A stretch of DNA of 64,000 nt from NCBI RefSeq assembly GCF_018224955.1, contig NZ_JAGTUU010000009.1, positions 173,010 through 237,009 on the forward strand, read 5' to 3'. A program made the translations under genes and the position numbers. A model generated the notes under the pieces. The model made no database searches. It saw only the letters and a program-made list of their open reading frames with translations, and was not told the DNA's origin. Below, in pieces: positions 34,226-44,315 of this stretch; the first letter of the stretch is position 1, and each line of letters starts with the position of its first letter. Origin of the DNA: Thetidibacter halocola (GTDB lineage Bacteria; Pseudomonadota; Alphaproteobacteria; Rhodobacterales; Rhodobacteraceae).

Positions 34226-37200
34226 ATGAGCCATCTGCTCGACAGACTGAACTTCTTCCAGAGCAAGGAGTTGGAGCAATTCTCGGACGGTTGGGGCCAG
34301 ACCACCCGCGAGGATCGCAGCTGGGAAGACACCTACAGAAACCGCTGGCGGCACGACAAGGTCGTGCGCTCGACCCACGGGGTGAACTGCACCGGATCGT
34401 GTTCGTGGAAGATCTACGTCAAATCCGGCATCGTCACCTGGGAGACGCAGCAGACAGACTATCCGCGCACCCGCGCGGGACTGCCCAACCATGAACCGCG
34501 CGGATGTGCGCGGGGTGCCTCCTACAGCTGGTATCTCTATTCCGCGAACCGGGTGAAGAACCCCCTCATCCGCGGCAGCCTGATGCGTGCCTGGCGGAAG
34601 ATGCGCGAGACCATGACGCCAGTGGCCGCCTGGGCCGCGATCCAGAACGATCCGATCCTGCGTGCCTCCTATACCAAGACCCGTGGCAAGGGCGGGTTCG
34701 TGCGGGCAAGCTGGGACGAGGCGACCGAGATCGTCGCCGCTGCCAACGCCTATACCGCGAAAACCTACGGGCCCGACCGGGTGTTCGGCTTCTCGCCCAT
34801 CCCGGCGATGTCGATGGTGAGCTATGCCGCCGGCTCGCGCTACCTGTCGCTTCTCGGCGGCACCTGCATGTCGTTCTACGACTGGTACTGCGACTTGCCG
34901 CCAGCTTCCCCCCAGACCTGGGGCGAACAGACCGACGTGCCGGAATCGGCCGACTGGTACAACGCGGGCTTCCTGATGCTCTGGGGCTCGAACGTGCCGC
35001 AGACGCGCACGCCGGACGCGCATTTCTACACCGAGGTCCGCTATCGCGGCACCAAGTCGGCCGTGGTCAGCCCGGACTATTCGGAAGCCGCCAAGTTCGG
35101 CGACATCTGGCTGAACCCGCAGGCGGGCACCGACGCGGCGCTGGCAATGGCGATGGGTCACGTGATCCTGCGCGAATTCCACCTCGACCGGCAGGCCGAG
35201 TATTTCGAGGAGTATGCCCGCAAGTACACGGACATGCCGATGCTCGTTCGGCTCGATGAAAAGGACGGGCATCATGTCCCTGGCCGGATGCTGCGCGCCG
35301 ACGACTTCGACGGCAAGCTTGGCGAGGCCAACAACCCCGACTGGAAGACCGTCGCTTATGACGAGGCGTCGGGTCAGATCGTGGCGCCCAACGGGTCCAT
35401 CGGGTTCCGCTGGGGCGAAGAGGGAAGATGGAACCTCGAAGAGAAAGCGAAGGGCGCTGAAAGCAAGCTGCGCCTCAGCCAGATCATGGATGGTGATCAC
35501 GATGAGGTCGTAGGCGTCGACTTCCCTTATTTCGGCGGTGCTGCCACGGGCGACTTCGTGAAATGCGATCACCCCGAAGTGTTGACCCGGAACATTCCAG
35601 CGCGCCGTGTGAAACTTGCCGACGGGTCCGAGGCGCTGGTTGCCACCGTTTTCGACCTCTTCTGCGCCAACTACGGTCTCGACCGGGGTCTTGGCGGTGA
35701 CTGGGTGTCCAAGGATTTCAACGACGACAACCCCTACACCCCCGCCTGGGCCGAAAAGATCACCGGCGTCGAGCGCGAGAAGATCATCGCCGTGGCGAGG
35801 GAATTCGCAGGCAACGCCGAAAAGACCCATGGCAAGTCCATGGTCATCCTCGGCGCTGGTCTGAACCACTGGTACCACATGGACATGAACTACCGCGGCA
35901 TCATCAACATGCTGGTGATGTGCGGCTGCATCGGGCAGGAAGGCGGCGGCTGGTCGCATTACGTGGGTCAGGAGAAGCTGCGCCCGCAGACGGGCTGGCA
36001 GCCTTTGGCCTTCGCGCTCGACTGGAACCGCCCGCCGCGACACATGAACTCGACGTCTTGCTGGTACGCCCATACCGACCAGTGGCGCTACGAGACACTG
36101 CGCGCGGGCGAGATCCTGTCGCCAACCGCACCCGAGGGCGATTGGGACATCAGCCTGATCGACTATAACATCCGGGCCGAGCGCATGGGCTGGCTGCCGT
36201 CCGCCCCGCAGCTCAAGACCAATCCGCTGGAAGTCTCGAAAGCCGCAAAGAAGGCCGGGAAGGAGATCAAGGACTACGTCGCCGAACAGCTGAAAGCCGG
36301 TGATCTGGAGATGTCCTGTCAAGACCCGGACGCCCCCGAGAACTGGCCGCGCAATCTGTTCGTCTGGCGTTCGAACCTGCTGGGGTCGTCTGGCAAGGGA
36401 CACGAGTACTTCCTCAAGCACCTCCTGGGCACCGACCATGGGGTGATGGGCAAGGACCTGGGCGAGGAAGGCGGCGTGATGCCGAAGGAGGCCCGCTGGC
36501 ACGACGAAGCGCCGAAGGGCAAGCTCGACCTGCTGGTGTGCATCGACTTCCGCATGTCTACGACGGCGGTCTATTCCGACATCGTCCTGCCCACGGCCAG
36601 CTGGTACGAGAAGGACGACCTCAACACCTCGGACATGCACCCCTTCATCCATCCGCTGCAGGCGGCGGTGGACCCGGCCTACGAGAGCAAGTCCGACTGG
36701 GAGATCTTCAAGTCCATCGCCCGGAAATTCTCCGAAGTCGCGCCCGAGGTTCTGGGTGTCGAGACCGACATCGTCCAGCTTCCTCTCCTGCACGATACCG
36801 CCGCCGAACTGGCGCAGGCGCATGTGAAGGACTGGAAGAAGGGCGAATGCGACCTGATCCCCGGTAAGACAGCGCCGAACTACATCGCCGTCGAGCGGGA
36901 CTATCCGAACCTCTACAAGAAGTTCACCTCGGTCGGTCCGCTCCTTGAAAAGCTTGGCAACGGTGGCAAGGGGATCACCTGGGACACCAGGACCGAGGTC
37001 AAGCACCTGCGCGATCTGAATGGCGTGGTCCAGGATGAGGGCGTCTCGAAAGGCCAGGCGAAGCTCGAAACCGCCATCGACGCGGCCGAGATGATCCTGA
37101 TGCTGGCCCCCGAAACCAACGGCGAGGTGGCCGTGAAGGCCTGGGAAGAACTGGAGAAGCCCACCGGCCGGCATCACGCCCACCTCGCGGAAGGCGCGCA

Positions 37201-37984
37201 TCACACCAAGATCCGCTTCCGCGACATCGCCGCGCAACCGCGCAAGATCATCTCCAGCCCCACATGGTCGGGCATCGAAAGCGAGGAGGTCTGCTACAAC
37301 GCGGGCTACACCAACGTGCACGAGCTGATCCCGTGGCGCACCCTGACGGGCCGCCAGCAGCTCTACCAGGATCACGAATGGATGCGTGCCTTTGGCGAAG
37401 GCTTTGTCAGCTATCGCCCGCCGGTGGACCTCAAGACCATCACGGCCGCCGTCAACAACGACGCGGCCGAGGGTAGCCCGCACGTGGTGCTGAACTTCAT
37501 CACGCCCCACCAGAAATGGGGCATCCACTCCACTTATACCGACAACCTGCTGATGCTGACGCTGAACAGGGGAGGACCGGTGGTCTGGATGTCCGAGGTG
37601 GACGCGGCAAAGGCGGGCCTTGTCGATAACGACTGGGTCGAGGCTTACAACATCAACGGCGCGCTAACGGCTCGGGTTGTGGTGTCCCAACGCATCAAGC
37701 AGGGCACGCTGTTCATGTATCATGCGCAGGAAAAGATCGTGAATACGCCTGGGTCCGAGAAGACCGGCAACCGCGGCGGCATCCACAACTCGGTCACCCG
37801 CGCGACGCTGAAACCCACGCACATGATCGGCGGCTACGCGCAGCTGTCCTACGGCTTCAACTACTACGGCACAGTGGGCAGCAACCGCGACGAATTCGTT
37901 ATCGTGCGGAAAATGAAGAAGATCGACTGGCTCGACAAACCCGCAAGCCGGTCCGCAACCCAGAACGTGGAGGCAGCGGAATGA
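34226..37984 (+). CDS. narG: Respiratory nitrate reductase alpha subunit (NarG)
   Basis: 1252 aa from the ATG at 34226 (GAAAGGA before it), the normal length. The N-terminal H-x3-C-x3-C cluster motif (HGVNCTGSCSWKIYVKSG) marks the FS0 [4Fe-4S] centre with a His ligand, and a bis-MGD molybdopterin domain follows. It reduces nitrate to nitrite on the cytoplasmic side of the membrane. The stop overlaps narH by 4 bp. A long open frame on the opposite strand is a GC-rich shadow. Confidence 0.98.
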   Translation: MSHLLDRLNFFQSKELEQFSDGWGQTTREDRSWEDTYRNRWRHDKVVRSTHGVNCTGSCSWKIYVKSGIVTWETQQTDYPRTRAGLPNHEPRGCARGASYSWYLYSANRVKNPLIRGSLMRAWRKMRETMTPVAAWAAIQNDPILRASYTKTRGKGGFVRASWDEATEIVAAANAYTAKTYGPDRVFGFSPIPAMSMVSYAAGSRYLSLLGGTCMSFYDWYCDLPPASPQTWGEQTDVPESADWYNAGFLMLWGSNVPQTRTPDAHFYTEVRYRGTKSAVVSPDYSEAAKFGDIWLNPQAGTDAALAMAMGHVILREFHLDRQAEYFEEYARKYTDMPMLVRLDEKDGHHVPGRMLRADDFDGKLGEANNPDWKTVAYDEASGQIVAPNGSIGFRWGEEGRWNLEEKAKGAESKLRLSQIMDGDHDEVVGVDFPYFGGAATGDFVKCDHPEVLTRNIPARRVKLADGSEALVATVFDLFCANYGLDRGLGGDWVSKDFNDDNPYTPAWAEKITGVEREKIIAVAREFAGNAEKTHGKSMVILGAGLNHWYHMDMNYRGIINMLVMCGCIGQEGGGWSHYVGQEKLRPQTGWQPLAFALDWNRPPRHMNSTSCWYAHTDQWRYETLRAGEILSPTAPEGDWDISLIDYNIRAERMGWLPSAPQLKTNPLEVSKAAKKAGKEIKDYVAEQLKAGDLEMSCQDPDAPENWPRNLFVWRSNLLGSSGKGHEYFLKHLLGTDHGVMGKDLGEEGGVMPKEARWHDEAPKGKLDLLVCIDFRMSTTAVYSDIVLPTASWYEKDDLNTSDMHPFIHPLQAAVDPAYESKSDWEIFKSIARKFSEVAPEVLGVETDIVQLPLLHDTAAELAQAHVKDWKKGECDLIPGKTAPNYIAVERDYPNLYKKFTSVGPLLEKLGNGGKGITWDTRTEVKHLRDLNGVVQDEGVSKGQAKLETAIDAAEMILMLAPETNGEVAVKAWEELEKPTGRHHAHLAEGAHHTKIRFRDIAAQPRKIISSPTWSGIESEEVCYNAGYTNVHELIPWRTLTGRQQLYQDHEWMRAFGEGFVSYRPPVDLKTITAAVNNDAAEGSPHVVLNFITPHQKWGIHSTYTDNLLMLTLNRGGPVVWMSEVDAAKAGLVDNDWVEAYNINGALTARVVVSQRIKQGTLFMYHAQEKIVNTPGSEKTGNRGGIHNSVTRATLKPTHMIGGYAQLSYGFNYYGTVGSNRDEFVIVRKMKKIDWLDKPASRSATQNVEAAE

Positions 37985-39507
37985 GAGTTCGTGCGCAAAT
38001 TGGCAAGGTCCTGAACCTCGATAAGTGCATCGGGTGTCATACCTGCTCGGTCACCTGCAAGAACGTGTGGACTACCCGCGAAGGCGTCGAATACGCGTGG
38101 TTCAACAACGTCGAGACCAAGCCCGGCACTGGCTATCCGACCGACTGGGAAAACCAGAAGCGCTGGAACGGCGGCTGGACGCGATCCGCGTCGGGCAAGC
38201 TGCACCCCAAGCAGGGCAGCAAATGGCGGATCCTGGCGAACATCTTCGCTAACCCCTCGATGCCCGAGATCGACGATTACTACGAGCCGTTCGATTTCGA
38301 CTACGACCACCTGAAATCGGCACCCGACATGACGGCGTTCCCCACCGCGCGCCCCCGGTCGAAAATCACCGGAGAGCGTATGGAGAAGATCGAGAAAGGT
38401 CCGAACTGGGAGGAGATCCTGGGCGGCGAATTCTCGAAGCGCTCCGCCGACTACAACTTCGAGGACGTGCAGAAGGAGATCTATGGAGAGTACGAAAATA
38501 CCTTCATGATGTATCTGCCGCGACTGTGCGAGCATTGCCTCAACCCAACATGCTCGGCCTCGTGCCCCTCGGGCGCGATCTACAAGCGCGAGGAGGACGG
38601 CATCGTCCTGATCGACCAGGAGAAGTGCCGCGGCTGGCGGATGTGCATCTCGGGCTGTCCCTACAAGAAGGTCTACTACAACTGGGATACCGGCAAATCC
38701 GAGAAGTGCACCTTCTGCTATCCGCGTATCGAATCCGGCCAGCCGACGGTCTGTTCAGAAACCTGCGTCGGGCGCATCCGCTATCTTGGCGTGATACTTT
38801 ATGACGCTGACAAGATCGAGGCGGCGGCGAGCGCCGAGCGCGAAACCGACCTCTATGGCGCGCAGCTCGACGTGTTCCTCGACCCCAACGACCCCGAGGT
38901 GATCGCCGCGGCTCGCCGTGACGGTGTGCCCGAGGACTGGATCGAGGCCGCCAAGGTCAGCCCGGTCTGGAAGATGGCGATGGATTGGAAGGTCGCCTTC
39001 CCGCTGCACCCGGAATACCGGACGCTGCCGATGGTGTGGTACATCCCGCCGCTCAGCCCGATCCAGAACGCCGCTCAGGCGGGACAGATCGCGATGAGCG
39101 ACCAGATGCCCGACGTGCGGTCGCTGCGGATCCCCGTGAAGTACCTCGCCAACATGCTGACGGCGGGTGACGAGGAACCCATCGTTCACGCCCTCGAACG
39201 CATGTCCGCGATGAGGCTCTACATGCGGGCGCTCAGCGTGGACGGCGTGCGGGACGAGGCGATCGCCGCCCGGGTCGGCATGTCCGGCCGGGTGATCGAG
39301 GACATGTACAAGATCATGGCCATCGCCGACTACGAGGATCGTTTCGCGATCCCCACGGCGCACCGCGAACAGAACGAACATGGAGCCGACATACGGGGCG
39401 GCTGCGGCTTTACCGACGGCAACGGCTGTTCCACCGGTGAGGCCGGCAAGACCACTTTGTTCGGCGGCAAGAAAAAGAAATTCGCCCTTCCGCAGGAGAC
39501 CTTCTGA
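37981..39507 (+). CDS. narH: Respiratory nitrate reductase beta subunit (NarH)
   Basis: 508 aa, with four iron-sulfur cluster motifs: CIGCHTCSVTC, CEHCLNPTCSASCPSGAI, CRGWRMCISGCP and CTFCYPRIESG with CSETCVG. The Trp in CRGWRMC replaces a Cys, as in other NarH proteins, giving one [3Fe-4S] cluster. It passes electrons from NarI hemes to NarG. Overlaps narG by 4 bp and narJ by one base. Confidence 0.98.
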   Translation: MRVRAQIGKVLNLDKCIGCHTCSVTCKNVWTTREGVEYAWFNNVETKPGTGYPTDWENQKRWNGGWTRSASGKLHPKQGSKWRILANIFANPSMPEIDDYYEPFDFDYDHLKSAPDMTAFPTARPRSKITGERMEKIEKGPNWEEILGGEFSKRSADYNFEDVQKEIYGEYENTFMMYLPRLCEHCLNPTCSASCPSGAIYKREEDGIVLIDQEKCRGWRMCISGCPYKKVYYNWDTGKSEKCTFCYPRIESGQPTVCSETCVGRIRYLGVILYDADKIEAAASAERETDLYGAQLDVFLDPNDPEVIAAARRDGVPEDWIEAAKVSPVWKMAMDWKVAFPLHPEYRTLPMVWYIPPLSPIQNAAQAGQIAMSDQMPDVRSLRIPVKYLANMLTAGDEEPIVHALERMSAMRLYMRALSVDGVRDEAIAARVGMSGRVIEDMYKIMAIADYEDRFAIPTAHREQNEHGADIRGGCGFTDGNGCSTGEAGKTTLFGGKKKKFALPQETF

Positions 39508-40229
39508 TGATGGACCGCACACTCAAGGCCCTGTCGCTGATCCTGAGCTATCCCTCGCGGGAGCTTCAGGAGGCCATGCCCGAAATCGGGGGCGTCATCG
39601 CAGCCGAACCCCGCATCGCCGCCGACACACGAGCTGCGCTGCGCAGGTTGGCCGACGGCTTCGCAAAGGCCGACCTATACGACCTGCAGGAAAGCTATGT
39701 GATGCTCTTCGACCGGTCGCGGACGCTGTCGCTCAATCTCTTCGAGCATGTTCACGGCGAAAGCCGTGACAGGGGCGGCGCCATGGTCAGCCTGATCGAG
39801 ACCTATCGGGCGGGCGGGTTCGAACCCGCCACCTCGGAACTGCCGGACCACCTGCCGGTGTTGCTGGAATTCCTGTCGACGCGTCCCTTCGCAGAAGTGC
39901 AGGAAACTCTGGCGGACGCGGCGCATATCCTTGATGCTCTCGCGGCCCGGCTTGTCCGGCGCGACAGCGGGTATGCTGCCGCGTTCGCCGCTCTTTCCCA
40001 GCTCGCCGACATGCAGGCCGACGCCGAAGCCGTGGCCGACATGCTGTCTCAGCCCGATGATGACCCGACCGACCTCGCGGCGCTCGATGCCGTTTGGGAG
40101 GAAACCGAGGTTACGTTCGGCCCCGATCCGAACGCAGGTTGCCCGCAAGTCCGCGACATGCTCGCGGCGATGGACAAACCTGGGTTCAATCCTACCCCCG
40201 CCCCGCAACCATTGAACAGGAGCGCATGA
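39507..40229 (+). CDS. narJ: Nitrate reductase assembly chaperone (NarJ)
   Basis: 240 aa; the family core is visible in LKALSLILSYPSRELQEA, FLSTRPFAEVQETLADAAHI and DLQESYVMLFDRSRTLSLN. NarJ inserts cofactors into NarG before membrane attachment and is not part of the final enzyme. Two ATGs in a row occur at the start. It sits between narH and narI in the usual order. Confidence 0.96.
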   Translation: MMDRTLKALSLILSYPSRELQEAMPEIGGVIAAEPRIAADTRAALRRLADGFAKADLYDLQESYVMLFDRSRTLSLNLFEHVHGESRDRGGAMVSLIETYRAGGFEPATSELPDHLPVLLEFLSTRPFAEVQETLADAAHILDALAARLVRRDSGYAAAFAALSQLADMQADAEAVADMLSQPDDDPTDLAALDAVWEETEVTFGPDPNAGCPQVRDMLAAMDKPGFNPTPAPQPLNRSA

Positions 40230-40230
40230 C

Positions 40231-41016
40231 ATGTTTGGCGACTTCGACATCAACTTCGTCATCTTCGGGGTCATGCCCTATGTCGCGCTGACGATCTTCC
40301 TCGTGGGATCGATCGTGCGTTACGAGCGGGACCCCTTCACCTGGAAGAGTTCCTCGAGCCAACTTCTGCGCCGAAAGCAGCTGATCTGGGGGTCGATCCT
40401 GTTCCATGTCGGCATCCTGACCGTGTTCTTCGGTCACCTCGTCGGCCTCTTCACGCCGGTCTGGGTGCTGGATGCCATCGGTATTCCCTATGCGCTCAAG
40501 CAATGGATGGCAGTTCTGATCGGCGGCCCGGCTGGCATCGCCGCCCTGATCGGATCGACCATGCTGATCCATCGCCGCCTGGTCGATCCACGCATCCGCG
40601 TGACATCGACCTTCCCCGACATCCTGATCATGGTCCTGATCTGGCTGCAGCTGGCCATCGGCCTGCTGACGATCACCCAGACGCTGCAGCACATGGACGG
40701 GTCGGAAATGGTCCGCTTCATGACCTGGTCGCAGAGCGTGGTCAGCTGGAACATCAACGCCTGGGTCACCGTCGTCGACGTGCACTGGCTCTACAAGCTG
40801 CACATCTTCCTCGGGCTGATCATCACGGCGCTGTTTCCGTTCACGCGGCTCGTCCACATCTGGTCCGGTTTCGCCGCGCCGTTCCGCTACCTGCTGACGC
40901 GGCCCGGCTACCAGATCGTGCGGTCGCGCCGGCACCGTCCTCTGGAAGAACGCCGCCGCGCCTATGACAAGGTGCAAGCCAAGCGCGGTCCTACCGCCAC
41001 GACGCCCGCGGAGTGA
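40231..41016 (+). CDS. narI: Nitrate reductase gamma subunit, cytochrome b (NarI)
   Basis: 261 aa, about five membrane segments (residues 7-25, 52-72, 90-112, 130-150, 180-205). Candidate heme-b histidines occur in SILFHVGILTVFFGH and LYKLHIFLGLI with VH LH pairs further on. It takes electrons from quinol and passes them to NarH. The basic C-terminus is longer than some family members. It overlaps the parvulin gene by 4 bp. Confidence 0.97.
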   Translation: MFGDFDINFVIFGVMPYVALTIFLVGSIVRYERDPFTWKSSSSQLLRRKQLIWGSILFHVGILTVFFGHLVGLFTPVWVLDAIGIPYALKQWMAVLIGGPAGIAALIGSTMLIHRRLVDPRIRVTSTFPDILIMVLIWLQLAIGLLTITQTLQHMDGSEMVRFMTWSQSVVSWNINAWVTVVDVHWLYKLHIFLGLIITALFPFTRLVHIWSGFAAPFRYLLTRPGYQIVRSRRHRPLEERRRAYDKVQAKRGPTATTPAE

Positions 41017-41816
41017 GCCAGATGAACGTGGCCCTGTTTCCCGATGTCGTCGTGAACGGCGAAACCATCCCCTCGGCGGCAATCGCCGCCGAGGCCCAGA
41101 ACCACAGCGCCCCCAAGGACAAGCCGGGGATCGCCTGGCGCAAGGCGGCGCAGGCGCTGGCGATCCGTGCACTGCTCTTGCAGGAGGCGAAGCGGCGCGG
41201 GTTGACGCCCGACCCACTCGAGTTGGCGCCGGGGCGGTTCGAGACGGACGACGAAGCCCTGATCCGCGCCCTGCTGGACGAGGCGCTGGTGATCGCGCCC
41301 GTCAGCGAAGGGGCCGTGCGCGCGGAATGGGAGAAAGACCCCGCCCGATATCGTTCGGCACCGCTCTGGGATGTCTCGCACATCCTGTGCGCCTGCGATC
41401 CGCGCGACGAAGCCGAGTGCGCCGCGGCCAAGGCACGGGCCGTTGCCCTGCTGGCGCGACTCGACGGTGATGCCAAGGGATTTGCCGCTGCCGCGCGCGA
41501 AAGCGATTGCGGTTCGAAGGCTTCTGGCGGCCATCTGGGTCAGCTTGGCCCCGGCGACACCGTGCCGGAGTTCGAGGCAGCCCTGCGCTCCCTGACCGAA
41601 GGGGCCGTGACCCCGGCGCCCGTGTTGTCGCGCCACGGCTGGCATATCATCCGACTGAATGCCACGGCGCCGGGGCAGGTGCTGCCCTACGGCACCGTTC
41701 GGCCGAAGATCGCGCAGGCGTTGGAAAAGGCAGCCTGGGCGCGCGCCTCGCGCGCCTTCGTGGAGAGCCTCGGTCAAGGGGCGCAGATCTCCGGCGCAAG
41801 CCTGACGCCGATCTGA
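41013..41816 (+). CDS. Parvulin-type peptidyl-prolyl isomerase (NifM-like)
   Basis: 267 aa from a GTG whose GTGA overlaps the narI stop; an ATG at 41022 is the alternative. The C-terminal half is the PpiC domain (WDVSHILCACDPRDEAE; FAAAARESDCGSKASGGHLG; PVLSRHGWHIIRLN). No signal peptide is seen, so it acts in the cytoplasm. Similar genes follow narGHJI in other denitrifiers, so it probably helps fold the reductase (inference). Confidence 0.9.
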   Translation: MSQMNVALFPDVVVNGETIPSAAIAAEAQNHSAPKDKPGIAWRKAAQALAIRALLLQEAKRRGLTPDPLELAPGRFETDDEALIRALLDEALVIAPVSEGAVRAEWEKDPARYRSAPLWDVSHILCACDPRDEAECAAAKARAVALLARLDGDAKGFAAAARESDCGSKASGGHLGQLGPGDTVPEFEAALRSLTEGAVTPAPVLSRHGWHIIRLNATAPGQVLPYGTVRPKIAQALEKAAWARASRAFVESLGQGAQISGASLTPI

Positions 41817-41836
41817 ACCACGTGAAAGGACGTGTG

Positions 41837-42406
41837 ATGAAACCGTCAGAGACAGTGACGCGCGGAAGTGGCGACAAACCGACGAGTCCGAGCCTTCTCG
41901 CAAATCCTCTGGACTTCATCAGCGAAGACCACCTGCGTGAACGACAGATTTGCGCAGTTATCGACGCGCTGGCAACGGCGGACGCTTTCAATCGCCAAAA
42001 AGCGACAACGGTACTGCGCTTTGTGAACGAGGAACTGAACGTCCACCTGCGCGACGAGGCTGAGGACCTGTTCCCGCTTCTTGCCCGGCGCTGCACAGAA
42101 GAGGATGCGATTGAGGGTGCGATCGACCGGATCAGGGCCGATCAGGATGAGGCGATGCGTCTGCTGCCCGAAGTGCGTGCGATGCTCGCCGGTTGCCTTG
42201 ATAGGGGGGCCGATCTGTCCGCAAAGGAGCGCGGGGTGTTGTCCAGGTTTGCGGGGCACGTGCGGCGCCACCTCGTTGCCGAAAACGCGATCCTCTTGCC
42301 GATTGCCCGCGCCCGGCTGACTCGGGCCGATCTGCGGATCCTGTCGAAACACATGCGATCCAGACGCGGGCTGCCAGATTTCCCGGAGACGACCGATGCT
42401 GAATGA
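41837..42406 (+). CDS. Hemerythrin domain protein
   Basis: 189 aa from the ATG at 41837 with GAAAGGA upstream. Ligand-like motifs HLRERQICAVID, HLRDEAEDLFPLLARR and HVRRHLVAENAILLPIARAR are in order and spacing of a hemerythrin-like bundle. It may sense or detoxify oxygen or nitric oxide. Its end overlaps the carbonic anhydrase by 11 bp. Confidence 0.85.
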   Translation: MKPSETVTRGSGDKPTSPSLLANPLDFISEDHLRERQICAVIDALATADAFNRQKATTVLRFVNEELNVHLRDEAEDLFPLLARRCTEEDAIEGAIDRIRADQDEAMRLLPEVRAMLAGCLDRGADLSAKERGVLSRFAGHVRRHLVAENAILLPIARARLTRADLRILSKHMRSRRGLPDFPETTDAE

Positions 42407-43028
42407 CCTTCTGGAGCGTAACGTGGCGTGGTCGAAACAACGCCACGACGAGGAGCCTGACTATTTCACCCGCCTTGCCGCCCTTCAGGCGCCCGAGTTC
42501 TTCTGGATCGGCTGTTCGGACAGCCGGGTACCGGCCAACGTGGTGGCGGGGCTCGATCCGGGCGAGGTGTTCGTCCATCGCAACGTTGCCAACATCGTTC
42601 ATTCCTCGGACATGAACTTGCTCTCGGCGCTGGAATTCGCGGTCGATGCGTTGCATGTGCGCGAGATCATCGTTTGCGGCCACTATGGCTGCGGGGGGGT
42701 CAAGGCCGCGACCGAGGATCTGCCACACGGTCTGGCCGATCACTGGCTCGAGCCGATCCGGCGCCTGGCCCGCGCATATGCGGTCGATCTGGGGCGCGAA
42801 ACCGACCTCGAAGCACAACGCGACCGGCTGGCCGAACTCAATGTGGTCGAGGGCGTGCGGCGCGTCTGCGAGACGCCGATCCTTCAGAGGGCATGGCGCC
42901 GTGGAGCCGATGTCCGCGTGCACGGCCTGATTTACGGGCTCAAGGACGGGCGCCTGCGCGACCTCGATTGCAGCATCGGGCCCGGGCATTTCCAGCCTAC
43001 CAATTCCGCCGAGGAGGCAGCACAATGA
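42396..43028 (+). CDS. Beta-class carbonic anhydrase
   Basis: 210 aa with the beta-class zinc ligands C40 (in GCSDSR, with D42 and R44), H96 and C99 (GHYGCGGV). It interconverts CO2 and bicarbonate in the cytoplasm. It overlaps moeA by 4 bp. A reason for carbonic anhydrase within a nitrate operon is not obvious, although bicarbonate supply and pH balance are possible. Confidence 0.94.
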   Translation: MLNDLLERNVAWSKQRHDEEPDYFTRLAALQAPEFFWIGCSDSRVPANVVAGLDPGEVFVHRNVANIVHSSDMNLLSALEFAVDALHVREIIVCGHYGCGGVKAATEDLPHGLADHWLEPIRRLARAYAVDLGRETDLEAQRDRLAELNVVEGVRRVCETPILQRAWRRGADVRVHGLIYGLKDGRLRDLDCSIGPGHFQPTNSAEEAAQ

Positions 43029-44302
43029 CCATCCATCAAGCCATCGCGTCACCGGGCTGCGGCTGTGACAGTCAGGACATGCTTCACTCGCTGATCAGCA
43101 TCGACGAGGCACTGGCCCGGATTGCAGGGCATATAGCACCGGTCGGCCGGACCGAGGCCCTGTCGCTCGACCACGCCTTTGGCCGCATTCTCGCTCAGCC
43201 GGTCCGGTCCCGAGCCATGGCACCGGCTTTCGATAATGCGGCGATGGATGGCTATGCGATCGCGACATCGGCCCTCACTGGCGCCGGACCCTGGGTGCTG
43301 CCAGTCGTTGCGCGCGTGCCTGCCGGGCAGGCGGTGACGACACCGGTCGCAGGGGCCGTGGCGGCCCGAATCTTTACTGGCGCGCCAGTCCCGTTGGGCG
43401 CGGACTCGGTCGTCATGCAGGAGGACGTCCTGCGTGACGGGGACGCTATTCATCTGTCGCACAGACCTGAACCGGGTTTGAACGTCCGCCGCGCGGGTAG
43501 TGACATGGCCAAGGGTGCGACCGTTCTGGACAAGGGCCGCAGGCTCGGACCAAGGGAGATCGCCGCCTGTGCCGCCGCCGGCGCGGGCATCCTGCGTGTT
43601 CGGCGCAGGCTGCGCGTGGCACTGCTTGTCACCGGCGACGAGGTACGCCGCGCCGGGGGCGCGCGCGAGGAAGCCCAGATCTGGGACGTGAACACACCGA
43701 TGCTGACGGCAGGCCTTGCAGCTGCGGATGTGGACGTCGTTGCCTCGGCTCATGGTGCCGACAACCTTGCCGGTCTTGTCCGTGAATTGGGCGACATGGC
43801 GGCGCAAGCCGATCTTGTCATCACCACGGGCGGTATCTCGGTGGGCGAAGAAGATCATGTGAAGCCGGCCGTCATGGCATTGGGCGGCGAAACCCTGTTC
43901 AGCGGCGTCGCGATCAAACCGGGCAAGCCGGTGTCGGTCGGGCGCATCGGCAAGGCGCACTGGCTTGGATTGCCCGGCAACCCGGTATCGGCCTTCGTCA
44001 CATGGCAGGTCTTCGGACTGGCGCTGATCCGTGCCCTGAGCGGCGCGGGACCCGCCCCGACCCGACGGCATGTCGTGACCGCAGGCCCAATCCGCCGCAA
44101 GCCCGGGCGCTGCGAACTCCGACCCGCCACGCTGGCCGGTTTCGATGGCCATGGTCGCGAGATCGTCTCCTTCGAGGATGCCACACATTCGGCCCGTGTC
44201 GGGCTGCTCTCTCCAGCGGACGGGCTGATGTTTCTGCCCGCCGACGTCGAATCCCTGCCAGCCGGTGCGCTGGTCGAATTTCAACCTTTTTGCCAATCCT
44301 GA
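43025..44302 (+). CDS. moeA: Molybdopterin molybdenumtransferase (MoeA)
   Basis: 425 aa from the ATG overlapping the previous stop. Family signatures include AMAPAFDNAAMDGYAI, GADSVVMQEDV, DLVITTGGISVGEEDHVK and GLPGNPVSAFV. MoeA inserts molybdate into adenylated molybdopterin. Its location after narGHJI makes cofactor supply for NarG part of the same transcript. Confidence 0.95.
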   Translation: MTIHQAIASPGCGCDSQDMLHSLISIDEALARIAGHIAPVGRTEALSLDHAFGRILAQPVRSRAMAPAFDNAAMDGYAIATSALTGAGPWVLPVVARVPAGQAVTTPVAGAVAARIFTGAPVPLGADSVVMQEDVLRDGDAIHLSHRPEPGLNVRRAGSDMAKGATVLDKGRRLGPREIAACAAAGAGILRVRRRLRVALLVTGDEVRRAGGAREEAQIWDVNTPMLTAGLAAADVDVVASAHGADNLAGLVRELGDMAAQADLVITTGGISVGEEDHVKPAVMALGGETLFSGVAIKPGKPVSVGRIGKAHWLGLPGNPVSAFVTWQVFGLALIRALSGAGPAPTRRHVVTAGPIRRKPGRCELRPATLAGFDGHGREIVSFEDATHSARVGLLSPADGLMFLPADVESLPAGALVEFQPFCQS

Positions 44303-44315
44303 AGGAGCCCCGGAC

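Noticed and set aside
34067..37528. 1153-aa open frame on the minus strand
   Set aside because: It lies wholly antisense to narG, a certain gene; long antisense frames are usual in GC-rich DNA and this one shows no domain.
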